Assembly: GCA_015063895.1 (NCBI GenBank)
Contig: SVTG01000003.1
Span: 97,253 to 161,252 of the forward strand
Reading direction: 5' to 3'
Origin: Oscillospiraceae bacterium
GTDB taxonomy: Bacteria > Bacillota > Clostridia > Oscillospirales > CAG-272
DNA: 64,000 bases
Made by a program: the position numbers and the translations under genes. Positions 1 to 8,981 of the stretch are shown piece by piece. How positions within the stretch are numbered: position 1 is the stretch's first letter; each line of letters starts with the position of its first letter. The notes under the pieces were generated by a model. That model ran no database searches, was not told the DNA's origin, and saw only the letters and a program-made list of their open reading frames with translations.

Positions 1-854
1 GACCCCTGCTCGGCGTGTCGAAGGAATCGCTTCTCTCTTATTTACACGGGCAGGGTCTTCCCTTTGTCACCGACAGCACCAACGACGAGCTTTGCTGTCA
101 GCGCAATTTTTTGCGTCTGCGCGTGCTGCCCCTTCTGCGCGAGCTACAGCCAAACGCCCCCCTGATGGCGGCACGCTGTGCCGAAGCGCTGACGGGTGAC
201 GAGCAATATCTTGATCGTCTTGCCGCCGATTTTCTTGCCGCCGAGGGCAACACCCCCACAAGGCAAGCACTCCTTTCCCTGCCACGCCCCGTTCTGGTGC
301 GCGTGCTGCGCAGGCTGCTGCCCGAGCCGCCGACCGCCCGACACGTAGAGGCGATCTGCGCACTGCTGTCGGGCACGCGGCAAAGCGCCAGGCTTTCTCT
401 GCCGCAGGGCACCCTGCTGCAATTACGCCGCGGCAGACTGCTTGTTGCCAAAAAAGAGGCGCCGCTCACCGCCACCGTGGCACTGCTCAGCGCGCACTCA
501 CTTGACACAGCCGCTGACCTGCCAAACGGTCTTGCCGTGCTCGGTGCGCTGAGCAAAGCACAGGAAGCGGCGCTTACCGCACGCTACGCCTATCATACAA
601 CGGCCCACGTCGCACAATCAGCCCTTGTCGGTGCGCTCTACGTGCGCACCCGCGAAGCGGGTGACGTGATCCTGTCGGGGCGCATGCACAAAACCGTCAG
701 GCGCCTCGGTAGCCTGTCGCATCTGGCGCCCACCGTGCGTGCACGTATGCCGCTGCTTTGCGACGAAGAAGGCATCGTAGCGGTGCCCTTCGGCCCGACG
801 CGTGACGGCGCGACAAAAAACGCAGACCTCACCGTTTACTTTTACTTTAACTGA
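1..854 (+). CDS. tilS: tRNA(Ile)-lysidine synthase, C-terminal part (5' end outside window)
   Basis: This is the 3' part of tilS, whose enzyme converts C34 of tRNA-Ile(CAU) to lysidine in the cytoplasm. The frame is open to the left edge, so the GTG at 15 in the ORF track is not a real start. The visible region holds the end of the PP-loop core (PLLGVSK, then 'DSTNDE' and 'RNFLRLRVLPLL') and the C-terminal substrate-recognition domain with 'LYVRTREAGD' and a closing 'PFGPTRDG'. The catalytic SGGxDS loop lies upstream and is not seen. In many Firmicutes hpt sits between tilS and ftsH; here ftsH follows directly after about 80 bp. Confidence 0.9.
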   Translation, partial: PLLGVSKESLLSYLHGQGLPFVTDSTNDELCCQRNFLRLRVLPLLRELQPNAPLMAARCAEALTGDEQYLDRLAADFLAAEGNTPTRQALLSLPRPVLVRVLRRLLPEPPTARHVEAICALLSGTRQSARLSLPQGTLLQLRRGRLLVAKKEAPLTATVALLSAHSLDTAADLPNGLAVLGALSKAQEAALTARYAYHTTAHVAQSALVGALYVRTREAGDVILSGRMHKTVRRLGSLSHLAPTVRARMPLLCDEEGIVAVPFGPTRDGATKNADLTVYFYFN

Positions 855-855
855 C

Positions 856-873
856 AGCCCCCTTAAGGGGGCT
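856..873. repeat. Short inverted repeat between tilS and ftsH
   Basis: A perfect palindrome, AGCCCCC-TTAA-GGGGGCT, begins two bases after the tilS stop. It has no following T run, so it is more likely an RNA-processing or stability hairpin than a terminator. Confidence 0.4.
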
Positions 874-933
874 CCCCCCCATTGGAAATACCGCCCATCG
901 GGCTGTTTATATTTCACCCCCACGGAGGAAAAC

Positions 934-3102
934 ATGAAAAAACACATCAAATCCATTGTCCTTTATTTGTTGTTGATCGGCGCTGTCATCTTTGCGGTGG
1001 CCACCATCTACAACCACACCGAAAAGGAAAAAATCATTCTCGGTGACGTGGTCTCGTACTTTGAAGCGGATCGCGTAACCTCCTTTGTCATTGACGGTAA
1101 ATACTACATCACCATGAACGTAATCAAGCAGGACGCCGCAGGCAACCTGCAAACCAAGGAGGACGGCTCCTTTGACACGTCGGAGGTCGCGTATCAGCTG
1201 CGCTCGGTTGACCTGTTTAACGAATATTGCGGCGATTACGTGAAAAACAACCAAAACCTCAAGAGCTACGACATTGAGCCCCAGGCTGTGACCCCTTGGT
1301 GGGTTAGCATGCTCCCGTGGCTCCTGATCATCGTGGCCGCCTTCCTGCTCTATTTCTTTATGATGCGCTCGATGGCGGGCCCCGGCTCGAAGATAAACAG
1401 CTTCGGCAAGGCGCGCGCCAAAACGGTAAACGACAGCAAGGACCGTATTACCTTTGAGGACGTAGCGGGCTCGAACGAGGAAAAGCAGGAGCTTGAGGAG
1501 ATCGTTGAATTTTTAAAGGACCCCGCCAAGTTTACCAGACTCGGCGCCAAGATCCCCCACGGCGTGCTGCTTGTGGGCCCTCCCGGTACGGGTAAAACGC
1601 TGCTTGCCAAGGCCGTTGCGGGTGAAGCGGGCGTCCCCTTTTATTCCCTGTCGGGCTCCGACTTTGTGGAAATGTACGTCGGCGTCGGTGCTTCGCGTGT
1701 GCGCGACCTTTTTGAAACGGCACGCAAATCCCCCGCGAGCATCATCTTTATCGATGAGATCGATGCCGTAGGCCGTCACCGCGGCGCTGGCCTTGGCGGC
1801 GGTCACGACGAGCGCGAGCAGACCTTGAACCAGCTGCTCGTGGAAATGGACGGCTTTGGCTCTCACGAGGGTATTATCGTGATCGCCGCTACCAACCGTC
1901 CCGATATTCTTGACCCCGCCCTGCTGCGCCCCGGTCGCTTTGACCGTCAGATCACGGTCGATGCCCCCGACGTCAAGGAGCGTGAGGCAATTTTGCAGGT
2001 TCACGTGCGCAAAAAGCCGCTTGAGGCAACAGTCGACCTTGCCGTGGTTGCGAAAAAGACCGCAGGCTTTACGGGCGCCGACCTTGCCAACCTCCTCAAC
2101 GAAGCCGCCCTCCTGGCGGCACGCCGCAACAAATCTCTGATCGGCACCGATGATATCGACGATGCCTTTATCCGCGTCATTGCAGGCCCCAAGAAGGCCT
2201 CTCGCGTCATGAGCGAGCGTGAACGCAAGAACACGGCTTATCACGAAGCGGGCCACGCCATTGTGGCACACGTCCTGCCGCATCTTGACGCCGTACACCA
2301 GATCTCCATTATTCCCTCGGGCCGTGCACTCGGCTATACCATGAGCCTGCCCGCCGAGGACAAATACAGCGTATACAAGCAAGAGCTCAAGGAGCAGATC
2401 GCAGAGCTGCTGGCAGGGCGTGTAGCCGAAGCACTGATCTTTGGTGACATTTCAGGCGGCGCCTCCAACGATATTGAGCGTGCCACAAGCATCGCACGCA
2501 AGATGGTCACCCAGCTTGGCATGTCTGACGTGCTGGGTCCCGTCAAATACGGCACCAACGAAAGTGAGATCTTCCTTGGCCGCGACTTTGCGGGTGGGAA
2601 TAACTTCTCCGAGGAGGTTTCGGCTAAGATCGATGCCGAGATCAAGGCACTCATCGACGAGGGCTACGCCACCGCCGAGCGCGTGCTGAGCGAAAACCGC
2701 GCGAAGCTTGACTTCGTAGCCGCCTTCCTGTTGAAGAACGAATTGATGGACAGCGACCAGTTTGCTGCCGCCATGGACCGCGAGAGTGTTACGATCGAGG
2801 AGCTTGAGGCTATGGCCGCAGAAAAGCGTGAGCAGAGCCGCCGCGAGAACGAAGCGCGCGCACAGCGTCTGCGCGAGGAGGCCGAGGCCGCCGCACGTGA
2901 GGCTGCTGCCGCCGAGGCAGCGCTGATGGGCAGCTTTGCCGAGCACCCGCAGGCCCCCGACTCCGTACAGGACGCGACACCAGACACACAAAGCAACGGC
3001 AACGAGCCTGACGGCAACGATCCTGACGGCAACGATCCTGACGGCAACGATAGCAACGACAACGATAACAGCGACGTCACCGGAAAAGACACACAGGCTT
3101 AA
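934..3102 (+). CDS. ftsH: ATP-dependent zinc metalloprotease FtsH
   Basis: Membrane-anchored AAA+ protease that degrades misfolded membrane proteins and short-lived regulators. The ATG at 934 is chosen because GGAGG lies at 924-928; the ORF-track start at 802 lies inside tilS. The 722-residue product has two N-terminal membrane segments (about residues 7-28 and 122-145), Walker A GPPGTGKT near residue 214, Walker B 'IIFIDEIDA', the second region of homology ending in 'RPGRFDRQI', and the zinc motif HEAGH near residue 437 with downstream 'SNDIERAT' supplying the third ligand. The C-terminus carries an Ala/Glu/Arg-rich helix and then an Asn/Asp/Gly-rich tail built on a 15-bp tandem repeat, longer than usual for FtsH. 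Confidence 0.97.
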   Translation: MKKHIKSIVLYLLLIGAVIFAVATIYNHTEKEKIILGDVVSYFEADRVTSFVIDGKYYITMNVIKQDAAGNLQTKEDGSFDTSEVAYQLRSVDLFNEYCGDYVKNNQNLKSYDIEPQAVTPWWVSMLPWLLIIVAAFLLYFFMMRSMAGPGSKINSFGKARAKTVNDSKDRITFEDVAGSNEEKQELEEIVEFLKDPAKFTRLGAKIPHGVLLVGPPGTGKTLLAKAVAGEAGVPFYSLSGSDFVEMYVGVGASRVRDLFETARKSPASIIFIDEIDAVGRHRGAGLGGGHDEREQTLNQLLVEMDGFGSHEGIIVIAATNRPDILDPALLRPGRFDRQITVDAPDVKEREAILQVHVRKKPLEATVDLAVVAKKTAGFTGADLANLLNEAALLAARRNKSLIGTDDIDDAFIRVIAGPKKASRVMSERERKNTAYHEAGHAIVAHVLPHLDAVHQISIIPSGRALGYTMSLPAEDKYSVYKQELKEQIAELLAGRVAEALIFGDISGGASNDIERATSIARKMVTQLGMSDVLGPVKYGTNESEIFLGRDFAGGNNFSEEVSAKIDAEIKALIDEGYATAERVLSENRAKLDFVAAFLLKNELMDSDQFAAAMDRESVTIEELEAMAAEKREQSRRENEARAQRLREEAEAAAREAAAAEAALMGSFAEHPQAPDSVQDATPDTQSNGNEPDGNDPDGNDPDGNDSNDNDNSDVTGKDTQA
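3007..3051 (+). repeat. Three tandem copies of a 15-bp unit inside ftsH
   Basis: CCTGACGGCAACGAT occurs three times back to back, encoding (PDGND)3 in the disordered FtsH tail. A partial copy precedes it. The length is a multiple of three, so copy-number change would keep frame. Confidence 0.9.
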
Positions 3103-3110
3103 ACCGCACC

Positions 3111-3146
3111 GGGGGGCTATGCCCTTGGGTATCCCCCCTGTTTTTT
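3111..3146 (+). terminator. Intrinsic terminator after ftsH
   Basis: GGGGGG pairs with CCCCCC around a loop with inner pairing, followed by TGTTTTTT. It separates ftsH from the activase gene, whose RBS begins straight after. Confidence 0.75.
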
Positions 3147-3157
3147 AGGAGTATGCT

Positions 3158-6112
3158 ATGGAAAACAAGCAAAAGCTCACCCTCGGTATCGACATAGGCT
3201 CTACCACTGCAAAGGTGGTGCTTGTGCGTGGCGAGGAAATACTGTTTCAGTGCTACGAGCGCCATTTTTCGCAAGTGCGCCTGAAGACCCTTGAAATATT
3301 AAAGCGCCTCGGCGACCTGATCGGCACCGAGCGCGTCAGCGTTGCCATTTCAGGGTCGGCAGGCCTTGGGCTATCACGCGCGGCAAATCTGCCCTTCGTG
3401 CAGGAGGTGTTTGCCACGGGCGAAACGGTACGCCACCTTGAGCCCGACACCAATGCCGTGGTTGAGCTCGGCGGCGAGGACGCCAAGGTCATTTTCTTTG
3501 ACGGCGGCACCGACGAGCGCATGAATGGCACGTGCGCGGGCGGCACGGGTGCGTTTATCGACCAGATGGCCACTCTGCTTGATCTCACCGTAGAGGAGCT
3601 GGATGCCCTCTCGCTAGAGGCCACGCGTATTTATCCCATCGCCTCGCGCTGCGGCGTGTTTGCCAAAACCGATATCCAGCCGCTGTTAAATCAGGGTGCC
3701 GCCAAGGCCGATATTGCGGCCAGCATCTTCCGCGCGGTTGTAAACCAGACCATTGCAGGCCTCGCGCAGGGGCGCCGTATCACGGGTAAGGTCATGTTTC
3801 TCGGCGGTCCGCTTTCCTTTAACGAGGGGCTGCGTCGCCAGTTCGTGCACGTATTGAAATTAACGCCCGAGCAGGCGATCTTTCCGCCGTATGCGCGCAT
3901 TTCCGTCGCACTGGGCGCCGCATTTTATGCAACGGGTCTGAAGGAGGATTTCGGCTACGACGAGCTGGTCACGAGGATCGAGCAGTCAGTCACCACCACC
4001 GCCACCACCTCCAATCTCGCACCCTTGTTTGAAAATCAGGCCGAGTATAAGCGCTTCCGCGCCCGTCACGCAGCGGCCTCGGTAGAATATACCGACCCCG
4101 CGACCTACCGCGGTAACGCCTATCTTGGTATTGACTGCGGCTCTACCACCACCAAGCTGGTGCTGATGGCCGAGGATCACAAGCTGCTTTATACATATTA
4201 TAATTCCAACAAGGGCAATCCCGTCGGGATCGTGAAGGAGCAGCTTGAGGAGATCTACGCCCTTTGCGGCAACCGTATCAAGATCCGTTCCTCGGCCGTC
4301 ACGGGTTACGGTGAGGAGCTGATCCGTCACGCCTTTCATCTTGACCAAGGGCTGGTTGAGACGATGGCACACTTTACCGCCGCCAGATATTTCAACCCCC
4401 GCGTTGACTTTATTCTTGATATCGGTGGGCAGGATATCAAATGCTTCAAGATCCGCGCAGGTGCCATTGACAGCATTATGCTCAATGAGGCCTGCTCATC
4501 GGGCTGCGGCTCGTTTATTGAGACCTTTGCCAAATCCCTTGGCTACGAAACTGCTGAATTTGCCAAGCTTGCCCTGTTTGCGAAGGCCCCCGTTGACCTC
4601 GGCTCTCGCTGCACGGTGTTCATGAATTCCTCCGTCAAGCAAGCACAAAAGGACGGCGCCACGGTCGGCGATATTTCGGCAGGCCTTTCGGTGTCGGTCG
4701 TAAAAAACGCCATTTATAAGGTCATTCGTGCAGGCAGCACCGAGGAGCTTGGTGACAATATCGTGGTACAGGGCGGCACGTTTTTAAACGATGCCGTGCT
4801 GCGCAGCTTTGAGCGCGAGCTCGGACACGACGTCATTCGCCCTGCCATTGCGGGGCTGATGGGCGCGTGGGGTGCGGCGCTGTACGCGCAGTCGACCGCG
4901 GGTGACACATCAACGCTGCTTTCACGTGAGGCACTGAAGCAATTCCGCCACAGATCCCGTGCCGCGGTCTGCCGTGCCTGCACCAACAACTGTAACATTA
5001 CCGTCAATACCTTTGCCGACGGCGAAACCTTTATTTCGGGCAACAAGTGCGAAAAGGGTGCGGGGAAAAAGGCGGCGGAAAATCCCCTGCCGAACCTGCA
5101 CGCCTTCAAGCGCGACGCCTTTGCGGCGCTGACCCCCGTTGTCGGCAAGCGCGGCTTTACCATCGGCCTGCCCTTGGCACTCGGTATGTACGAGCTTGGC
5201 CCCTTCTGGTATACGCTTTTCAAATCCCTTGGCTTCGGCGTGCGCTTTTCGGGCTTTTCCAACCGCAAGCTTTACGCCAAAGGGCAGTACAGCATCCCGT
5301 CGGATACCGCCTGCTACCCTGCCAAGATCATGCACGGCCACATTGAGCAGCTGATCGAGGACGGCGTTGACGGCATCTTTTACCCCGCCATGACACGTAA
5401 CGTCGATGAGCACGTAGCCGATAACTGCTACAACTGCCCTGTGGTCGCCTATTATGCCGAGCTGCTTTCGCATAATATGGACAGCCTCTCGCAGGTGCGC
5501 TTCTTCTATCCTTACATCAACGTCAACAACCACAAAAAGCTGACCGAGCAGCTGCTGACCTTTTTAAACACCGAGTTCGGCGGCTTTACCGCACGCGAGG
5601 TATCCTTTGCCGCACGCGCGGCCCGTATCGCTTATGACAACCACATGCGTCGCATTCGCCGAGAGGGTGAGCGTGCCGTTGCACGCGCCAAGCGAGAGGG
5701 ACTGCGCTTGATGGTACTGTCGGGCAGACCCTACCATATCGACCCCGAGATCGGTCACAGCATCGATAAGCTGGCCACCTCTCTTGGGTTTGTCGTGGTC
5801 AGCGAGGATGCCGTGGCACACCTGGCCTCCAGCCCCGCAAGACCCCTTTCCCTGAACCAATGGACCTACCACGCAAGGCTGTATAACGCCGCCAAATTCG
5901 TCACCGAGACCAAGGGGGCGGAGCTGGTACAGCTGGTTTCCTTCGGCTGTGGCATTGATGCCATCACCACCGATGAGGTGCGTGGGATCTTGGAGGACGG
6001 CGGCAAGCTTTACACACAGATCAAAATCGACGAGATCACCAATCTCGGTGCCGTCACCATCAGACTGCGCAGCCTGATCGGTGCACTTGACCAACAGGAA
6101 GGGAGGGGCTGA
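3158..6112 (+). CDS. 2-hydroxyacyl-CoA dehydratase activase-like protein (tandem BadF/BcrA ATPase domains plus DUF2229)
   Basis: ASKHA-fold ATPase related to activators that pass an electron to 2-hydroxyacyl-CoA dehydratases; the physiological substrate of this long clostridial form is unknown. Two activase domains are visible: one at about residues 8-260 ('GIDIGSTTAKVVLV', 'GTCAGGTGAFID') and one at about 322-585 ('GIDCGSTTTKLVLM', 'ACSSGCGSF'). The conserved Cys in each Gly-rich loop would ligate a 4Fe-4S cluster at a subunit interface. A Cys cluster follows near residue 605 ('CRACTNNC', then 'KCEKG'), and then a DUF2229 region with 'DTACYPAK' and 'CYNCPV'. At 984 residues it lacks the terminal dehydratase-like domain often fused in this family; that part is the next gene. 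Confidence 0.88.
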   Translation: MENKQKLTLGIDIGSTTAKVVLVRGEEILFQCYERHFSQVRLKTLEILKRLGDLIGTERVSVAISGSAGLGLSRAANLPFVQEVFATGETVRHLEPDTNAVVELGGEDAKVIFFDGGTDERMNGTCAGGTGAFIDQMATLLDLTVEELDALSLEATRIYPIASRCGVFAKTDIQPLLNQGAAKADIAASIFRAVVNQTIAGLAQGRRITGKVMFLGGPLSFNEGLRRQFVHVLKLTPEQAIFPPYARISVALGAAFYATGLKEDFGYDELVTRIEQSVTTTATTSNLAPLFENQAEYKRFRARHAAASVEYTDPATYRGNAYLGIDCGSTTTKLVLMAEDHKLLYTYYNSNKGNPVGIVKEQLEEIYALCGNRIKIRSSAVTGYGEELIRHAFHLDQGLVETMAHFTAARYFNPRVDFILDIGGQDIKCFKIRAGAIDSIMLNEACSSGCGSFIETFAKSLGYETAEFAKLALFAKAPVDLGSRCTVFMNSSVKQAQKDGATVGDISAGLSVSVVKNAIYKVIRAGSTEELGDNIVVQGGTFLNDAVLRSFERELGHDVIRPAIAGLMGAWGAALYAQSTAGDTSTLLSREALKQFRHRSRAAVCRACTNNCNITVNTFADGETFISGNKCEKGAGKKAAENPLPNLHAFKRDAFAALTPVVGKRGFTIGLPLALGMYELGPFWYTLFKSLGFGVRFSGFSNRKLYAKGQYSIPSDTACYPAKIMHGHIEQLIEDGVDGIFYPAMTRNVDEHVADNCYNCPVVAYYAELLSHNMDSLSQVRFFYPYINVNNHKKLTEQLLTFLNTEFGGFTAREVSFAARAARIAYDNHMRRIRREGERAVARAKREGLRLMVLSGRPYHIDPEIGHSIDKLATSLGFVVVSEDAVAHLASSPARPLSLNQWTYHARLYNAAKFVTETKGAELVQLVSFGCGIDAITTDEVRGILEDGGKLYTQIKIDEITNLGAVTIRLRSLIGALDQQEGRG

Positions 6113-6113
6113 T

Positions 6114-7403
6114 ATGGCCACACAGCGCGTCATTTTTACCAAGGAAATGAAACGGGACTATACCATTCTGCTCCCCAATATGCTTGAGATGCACTTCAAG
6201 ATCATGGCAGAGATCTTTCGGCACGACGGCTACCGCGTGGAGCTGCTGCAAAACGAGGGACAGGGTGTAATTGACTGCGGACTCAAATATACCCACAACG
6301 ATGCCTGCTATCCCGCCCTTCTCGTGATCGGTCAATTCATCGACGCCCTGCAAAGCGGCAAATATGACGTGGATCGCGTGGCGGTGATGATGACGCAGAC
6401 GGGTGGTGGGTGCCGTGCCTCCAATTACATTACCCTCATTCGCAAGGCACTCGCCAAGGCGGGCTTTGCACAGGTGCCCGTGATCTCCTTAAACGTATCG
6501 GGGCTTGAAAAAAATCCCGGCTTTAAGCTGACACTCGGCTTCGGCAAGCGCATTTTGTACGCCGTATATTACGGCGACCTGTTGATGAATCTTGTCAACC
6601 AATGCCGCCCCTACGAGAGAACGCCCGGCAGCACGCAGCAGCTGGCTGATAAATGGGTCGGACACCTTGTCAAGGAGTTAAACAACGGCAAATCCCCCAA
6701 CTATCGCTCCGTGCAGGAAAATTACGTCGCCATCTTAAAGGATTTTGAGCACAATCTCCCCCGCACCGACACGAAAAAGGTACGCGTGGGGATCGTTGGC
6801 GAGATCTACGTAAAATTTTCTCCGCTTGCCAACAATCATTTGGAGGAATTTTTGGTAAACGAGGGGGCTGAGACCGTCATGGCGGGCCTGCTTGATTTCC
6901 TGATGTACACGGTTAACACCGCCGTAGTGGATTACCGCCTGTACGGCATCAAAAAGACCCGTGCTAAGGTGATGAAATGGGCTTATAATTATCTACATAA
7001 AAAGCAGCTTGATTTCATTCGCATGTACCGTGAAAACAGCACCTTTACCCCGCCCACCGATTTTGAAAAGACACGCGCCGCCATCAAGGGCTATATTGAC
7101 GAGGGCGTGCAGATGGGCGAGGGATGGCTCTTAACGGCCGAAATGCTGGAGCTGATCGAAAGCGGTGCCAAAAACGTCGTCTGCGCACAGCCCTTCGGGT
7201 GCCTGCCCAACCATATCGTTGGCAAGGGCATGATGAAAATTATCCGTGAAAATCACCCCGGCGTCAATCTTGTTTCCATCGACTATGACCCCGGTGCCTC
7301 GCGCATCAATCAGGAAAACCGCTTGAAGCTGATGCTGGCAGGGGCCGCTCGCGAGCTTGAAAACGAGCAAGCGGCAGAAAAAAAGGAGCCCGCACCCGTT
7401 TAA
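6114..7403 (+). CDS. 2-hydroxyacyl-CoA dehydratase-like protein, separate partner of the activase
   Basis: This 429-residue protein resembles the HgdB/HgdC-type dehydratase region usually fused to the C-terminus of the long activase. The ATG at 6114 is one base after the upstream stop, with GGGAGG just ahead, so translation is probably coupled; the track start at 6081 is internal to the previous gene. Visible motifs are 'THNDACYPALLVIG', 'MTQTGGGCRASNY' and 'QPFGCLPNHIVGKG', whose Cys residues are plausible Fe-S ligands. The pair looks like a natural split of a normally single polypeptide. The function is inferred from family only. Confidence 0.85.
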   Translation: MATQRVIFTKEMKRDYTILLPNMLEMHFKIMAEIFRHDGYRVELLQNEGQGVIDCGLKYTHNDACYPALLVIGQFIDALQSGKYDVDRVAVMMTQTGGGCRASNYITLIRKALAKAGFAQVPVISLNVSGLEKNPGFKLTLGFGKRILYAVYYGDLLMNLVNQCRPYERTPGSTQQLADKWVGHLVKELNNGKSPNYRSVQENYVAILKDFEHNLPRTDTKKVRVGIVGEIYVKFSPLANNHLEEFLVNEGAETVMAGLLDFLMYTVNTAVVDYRLYGIKKTRAKVMKWAYNYLHKKQLDFIRMYRENSTFTPPTDFEKTRAAIKGYIDEGVQMGEGWLLTAEMLELIESGAKNVVCAQPFGCLPNHIVGKGMMKIIRENHPGVNLVSIDYDPGASRINQENRLKLMLAGAARELENEQAAEKKEPAPV

Positions 7404-7421
7404 CGATCCATTTCAAAAAAC

Positions 7422-7471
7422 AAAAGAGAGAACCAATCGGCACACCATGACCGAAGCGTTCTCTCTTTTTT
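7422..7471 (+). terminator. Intrinsic terminator after the dehydratase-like gene
   Basis: AAAAGAGAGAAC pairs with GTTCTCTCTTTT; an inner TCGG/CCGA pair shortens the loop. The right arm runs into the T tract. It separates the activase pair from the small-protein trio. Confidence 0.85.
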
Positions 7472-7533
7472 GTTTCACCGCGCCACGCAGCGCGCATACA
7501 ATGGTAAAGAACCCGAAAGGAAGGAGCTCTGCT

Positions 7534-7755
7534 ATGCAATTTGACCGCACCGCACTGGAACGCCTGCTGATGCTAAACGACAAGCAGCTGGAGACCGTTG
7601 TAAAAAAGCTTGCCGAGGATTACGGCTTAGACCTCACGGCACTGAACGTTGACGCCACCAATATGAAAAAGCTGCGTCAGGCATTGCGCCAAGCCGACGA
7701 TAAGACCTTGCAAGGACTCGGTGAACAATTAAAAAACGGGAGATTAAAGCCGTGA
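7534..7755 (+). CDS. Small helical protein of unknown function (first of a coupled trio)
   Basis: A 73-residue protein starting at the ATG at 7534, eight bases after AAGGAG; the track start at 7357 lies inside the upstream gene and terminator. The sequence is charged and predicted helical ('LERLLMLNDKQLETVVKKLA', then 'LRQALRQADDKTLQGLGEQL'), with no Cys, signal peptide or membrane segment. Its last four bases overlap the next gene. I do not recognise a named family. Position and coupling suggest it works with the next two proteins. Confidence 0.75.
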   Translation: MQFDRTALERLLMLNDKQLETVVKKLAEDYGLDLTALNVDATNMKKLRQALRQADDKTLQGLGEQLKNGRLKP

Positions 7756-8069
7756 ACGGGGCGCAAGGCTCGCCCCCGACGGGCGAAAATGAGAGCGCCG
7801 AGCGAGAGGTGACGGCAAGCACCGGGCTTGACGACGAGTCCTTTTCCGCCTTGCTTGGCAGCATCGGCACCATGGCCCCTCTTTTCAGATCGCTTGGCAG
7901 CGTGATCGGCGCCAAGCCCTCCCCCGCGTGCGCCGCACGCGAGCATCTTTTGCTCTCCTTAAAGCCCTACCTCTCCCCCACACGGTGCGAGGCCGTTGAT
8001 TACCTGGTGCGCATCGCGCGGCTTGGCGATATCATTCATAGCCTTGAAAAAGGCGAAGGGAGGTCCTGA
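7752..8069 (+). CDS. Hypothetical protein (second of a coupled trio)
   Basis: A 105-residue protein with a GTG start in a GTGA overlap with the preceding stop. The first 40 residues are polar and probably disordered; the C-terminal half is helical ('LLLSLKPYLSPTRCEAVDYLVRI'). No signal peptide or membrane segment is visible. The general pattern is like small proteins found in other Clostridia, but I cannot name a family. It shares one base with the next start codon (TGATG). Confidence 0.72.
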   Translation: MNGAQGSPPTGENESAEREVTASTGLDDESFSALLGSIGTMAPLFRSLGSVIGAKPSPACAAREHLLLSLKPYLSPTRCEAVDYLVRIARLGDIIHSLEKGEGRS

Positions 8070-8515
8070 TGTATATTCAATCCCCCACCCCCGAGGCGCA
8101 AGACGGCTTCACCCTGCCAAAGGGCTATAGCGGCAGTGCCTTTACCGCCAAAGGGGCACAAACGGTACAAGAAACGCCTACATCTGCCCCGCCCATGCTC
8201 GACGCATCGCCAACGCGATCCGAGCGAGACGCGCCCGACACCCCCGAGGAAAAAAGCGAAGAGGAGGCACCCCAAGGCGAGCAAGACCCCGCCGCCGAGG
8301 CATTTGCACCCTCACGCGAAAAGCGCGGCGAGGGGTCTCTGCTCACACGCCTGCCCTTCTTATCCTCACTCCTGCCGCCCGCGCGCCATAAGGACGGCAA
8401 AAGCGGACTGCCCGAATGGGCTGTGATCGGTCTTGTGCTTTTTTTGCTCCTCAACGACAGCGAGCGTGACGGCGATCTTCTCCCCTTCGTTCTATTGCTG
8501 TTATTATGGGATTAA
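8069..8515 (+). CDS. Hypothetical protein with acidic/Pro-rich linker and hydrophobic C-terminus (third of a coupled trio)
   Basis: A 148-residue protein starting at ATG 8069 in a TGATG overlap, with GGGAGG upstream. Residues 20-90 are rich in Pro, Glu and Ala and probably disordered. The C-terminal 35 residues are strongly hydrophobic ('AVIGLVLFLLLND' and 'LLPFVLLLLLWD'), resembling a membrane hairpin interrupted by charged 'SERDGD'. No N-terminal signal. It could tether its two soluble neighbours to the membrane; this is inference. Confidence 0.72.
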   Translation: MYIQSPTPEAQDGFTLPKGYSGSAFTAKGAQTVQETPTSAPPMLDASPTRSERDAPDTPEEKSEEEAPQGEQDPAAEAFAPSREKRGEGSLLTRLPFLSSLLPPARHKDGKSGLPEWAVIGLVLFLLLNDSERDGDLLPFVLLLLLWD

Positions 8516-8555
8516 AAAAGCCCGACTTCCCTACGGTTGGAAAGTCGGGCTTTTG
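8514..8555. terminator. Bidirectional terminator between convergent genes
   Basis: AAAAGCCCGACTT pairs with AAGTCGGGCTTTT. T runs lie on both sides, serving the trio on the plus strand and the cupin gene on the minus strand. Confidence 0.9.
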
Positions 8556-8933
8556 TTACCAGGTGAGCTTCAGGGGCTCTTCTAAATCCTGATATTCGCT
8601 GTTTTCACGACACGTATCGTGGTTTTCTACGATCAACACACGCGCATCGGGCGTGACCTTGATCGCGTGCCACGCACCGCGCCGCACGTTATAGATCCTT
8701 TCGCGCTCAAGCTCCACGACCTGCTTTTCAGCACCCAGGATCAGCTTTGCCCTACCCGAAAGCAGCACAAATACCTCATCGGTGCCAAGATGGCGCTCAA
8801 GATAGGTAATATTATCAAATTTTTCCGTGTAATTCAAAAGCGCCACGCGCCATGCGCCGTAATACATCGTGGGCTCATAGCCATCACCCAAATGCTCGTA
8901 AATCTCAAGATTTTCGTTTTCAAAAATTTTCAT
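8556..8933 (-). CDS. Cupin-domain protein
   Basis: A 125-residue single-domain cupin. The central motif 'ERHLGTDEVFVLLSGRAKL' and the later 'GAWHAIKV' follow the two cupin boxes, although some metal-binding His positions are altered. No signal peptide. It lies downstream of a nucleotidyltransferase and kinase-like gene, but a hairpin separates it from them. A sugar-related role is possible but only inferred from context. Confidence 0.8.
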   Translation of the reverse strand: MKIFENENLEIYEHLGDGYEPTMYYGAWRVALLNYTEKFDNITYLERHLGTDEVFVLLSGRAKLILGAEKQVVELERERIYNVRRGAWHAIKVTPDARVLIVENHDTCRENSEYQDLEEPLKLTW

Positions 8934-8948
8934 GCTGCTATCCTTTAC

Positions 8949-8974
8949 AAAAGGGCGCCGACGGGCGCCCTTTA
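8949..8974 (-). terminator. Hairpin between nucleotidyltransferase and cupin genes
   Basis: AAAGGGCGCC pairs with GGCGCCCTTT around a four-base loop. On the minus strand it ends in CCCTTTTG, a weak terminator or attenuator. Confidence 0.6.
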
Positions 8975-8981
8975 TGATATT

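Noticed and set aside
802-933. N-terminal 44-residue extension of FtsH in the ORF track
   Set aside because: It overlaps tilS and precedes the clear GGAGG at 924-928; the ATG at 934 is the true start.
1513-2382. A 289-residue minus-strand ORF inside ftsH
   Set aside because: Lies fully opposite the AAA and protease domains of FtsH and shows no recognisable motif.
3007-3051. Possible CRISPR-like repeat
   Set aside because: The units are directly adjacent without spacers and encode an in-frame peptide repeat in FtsH.
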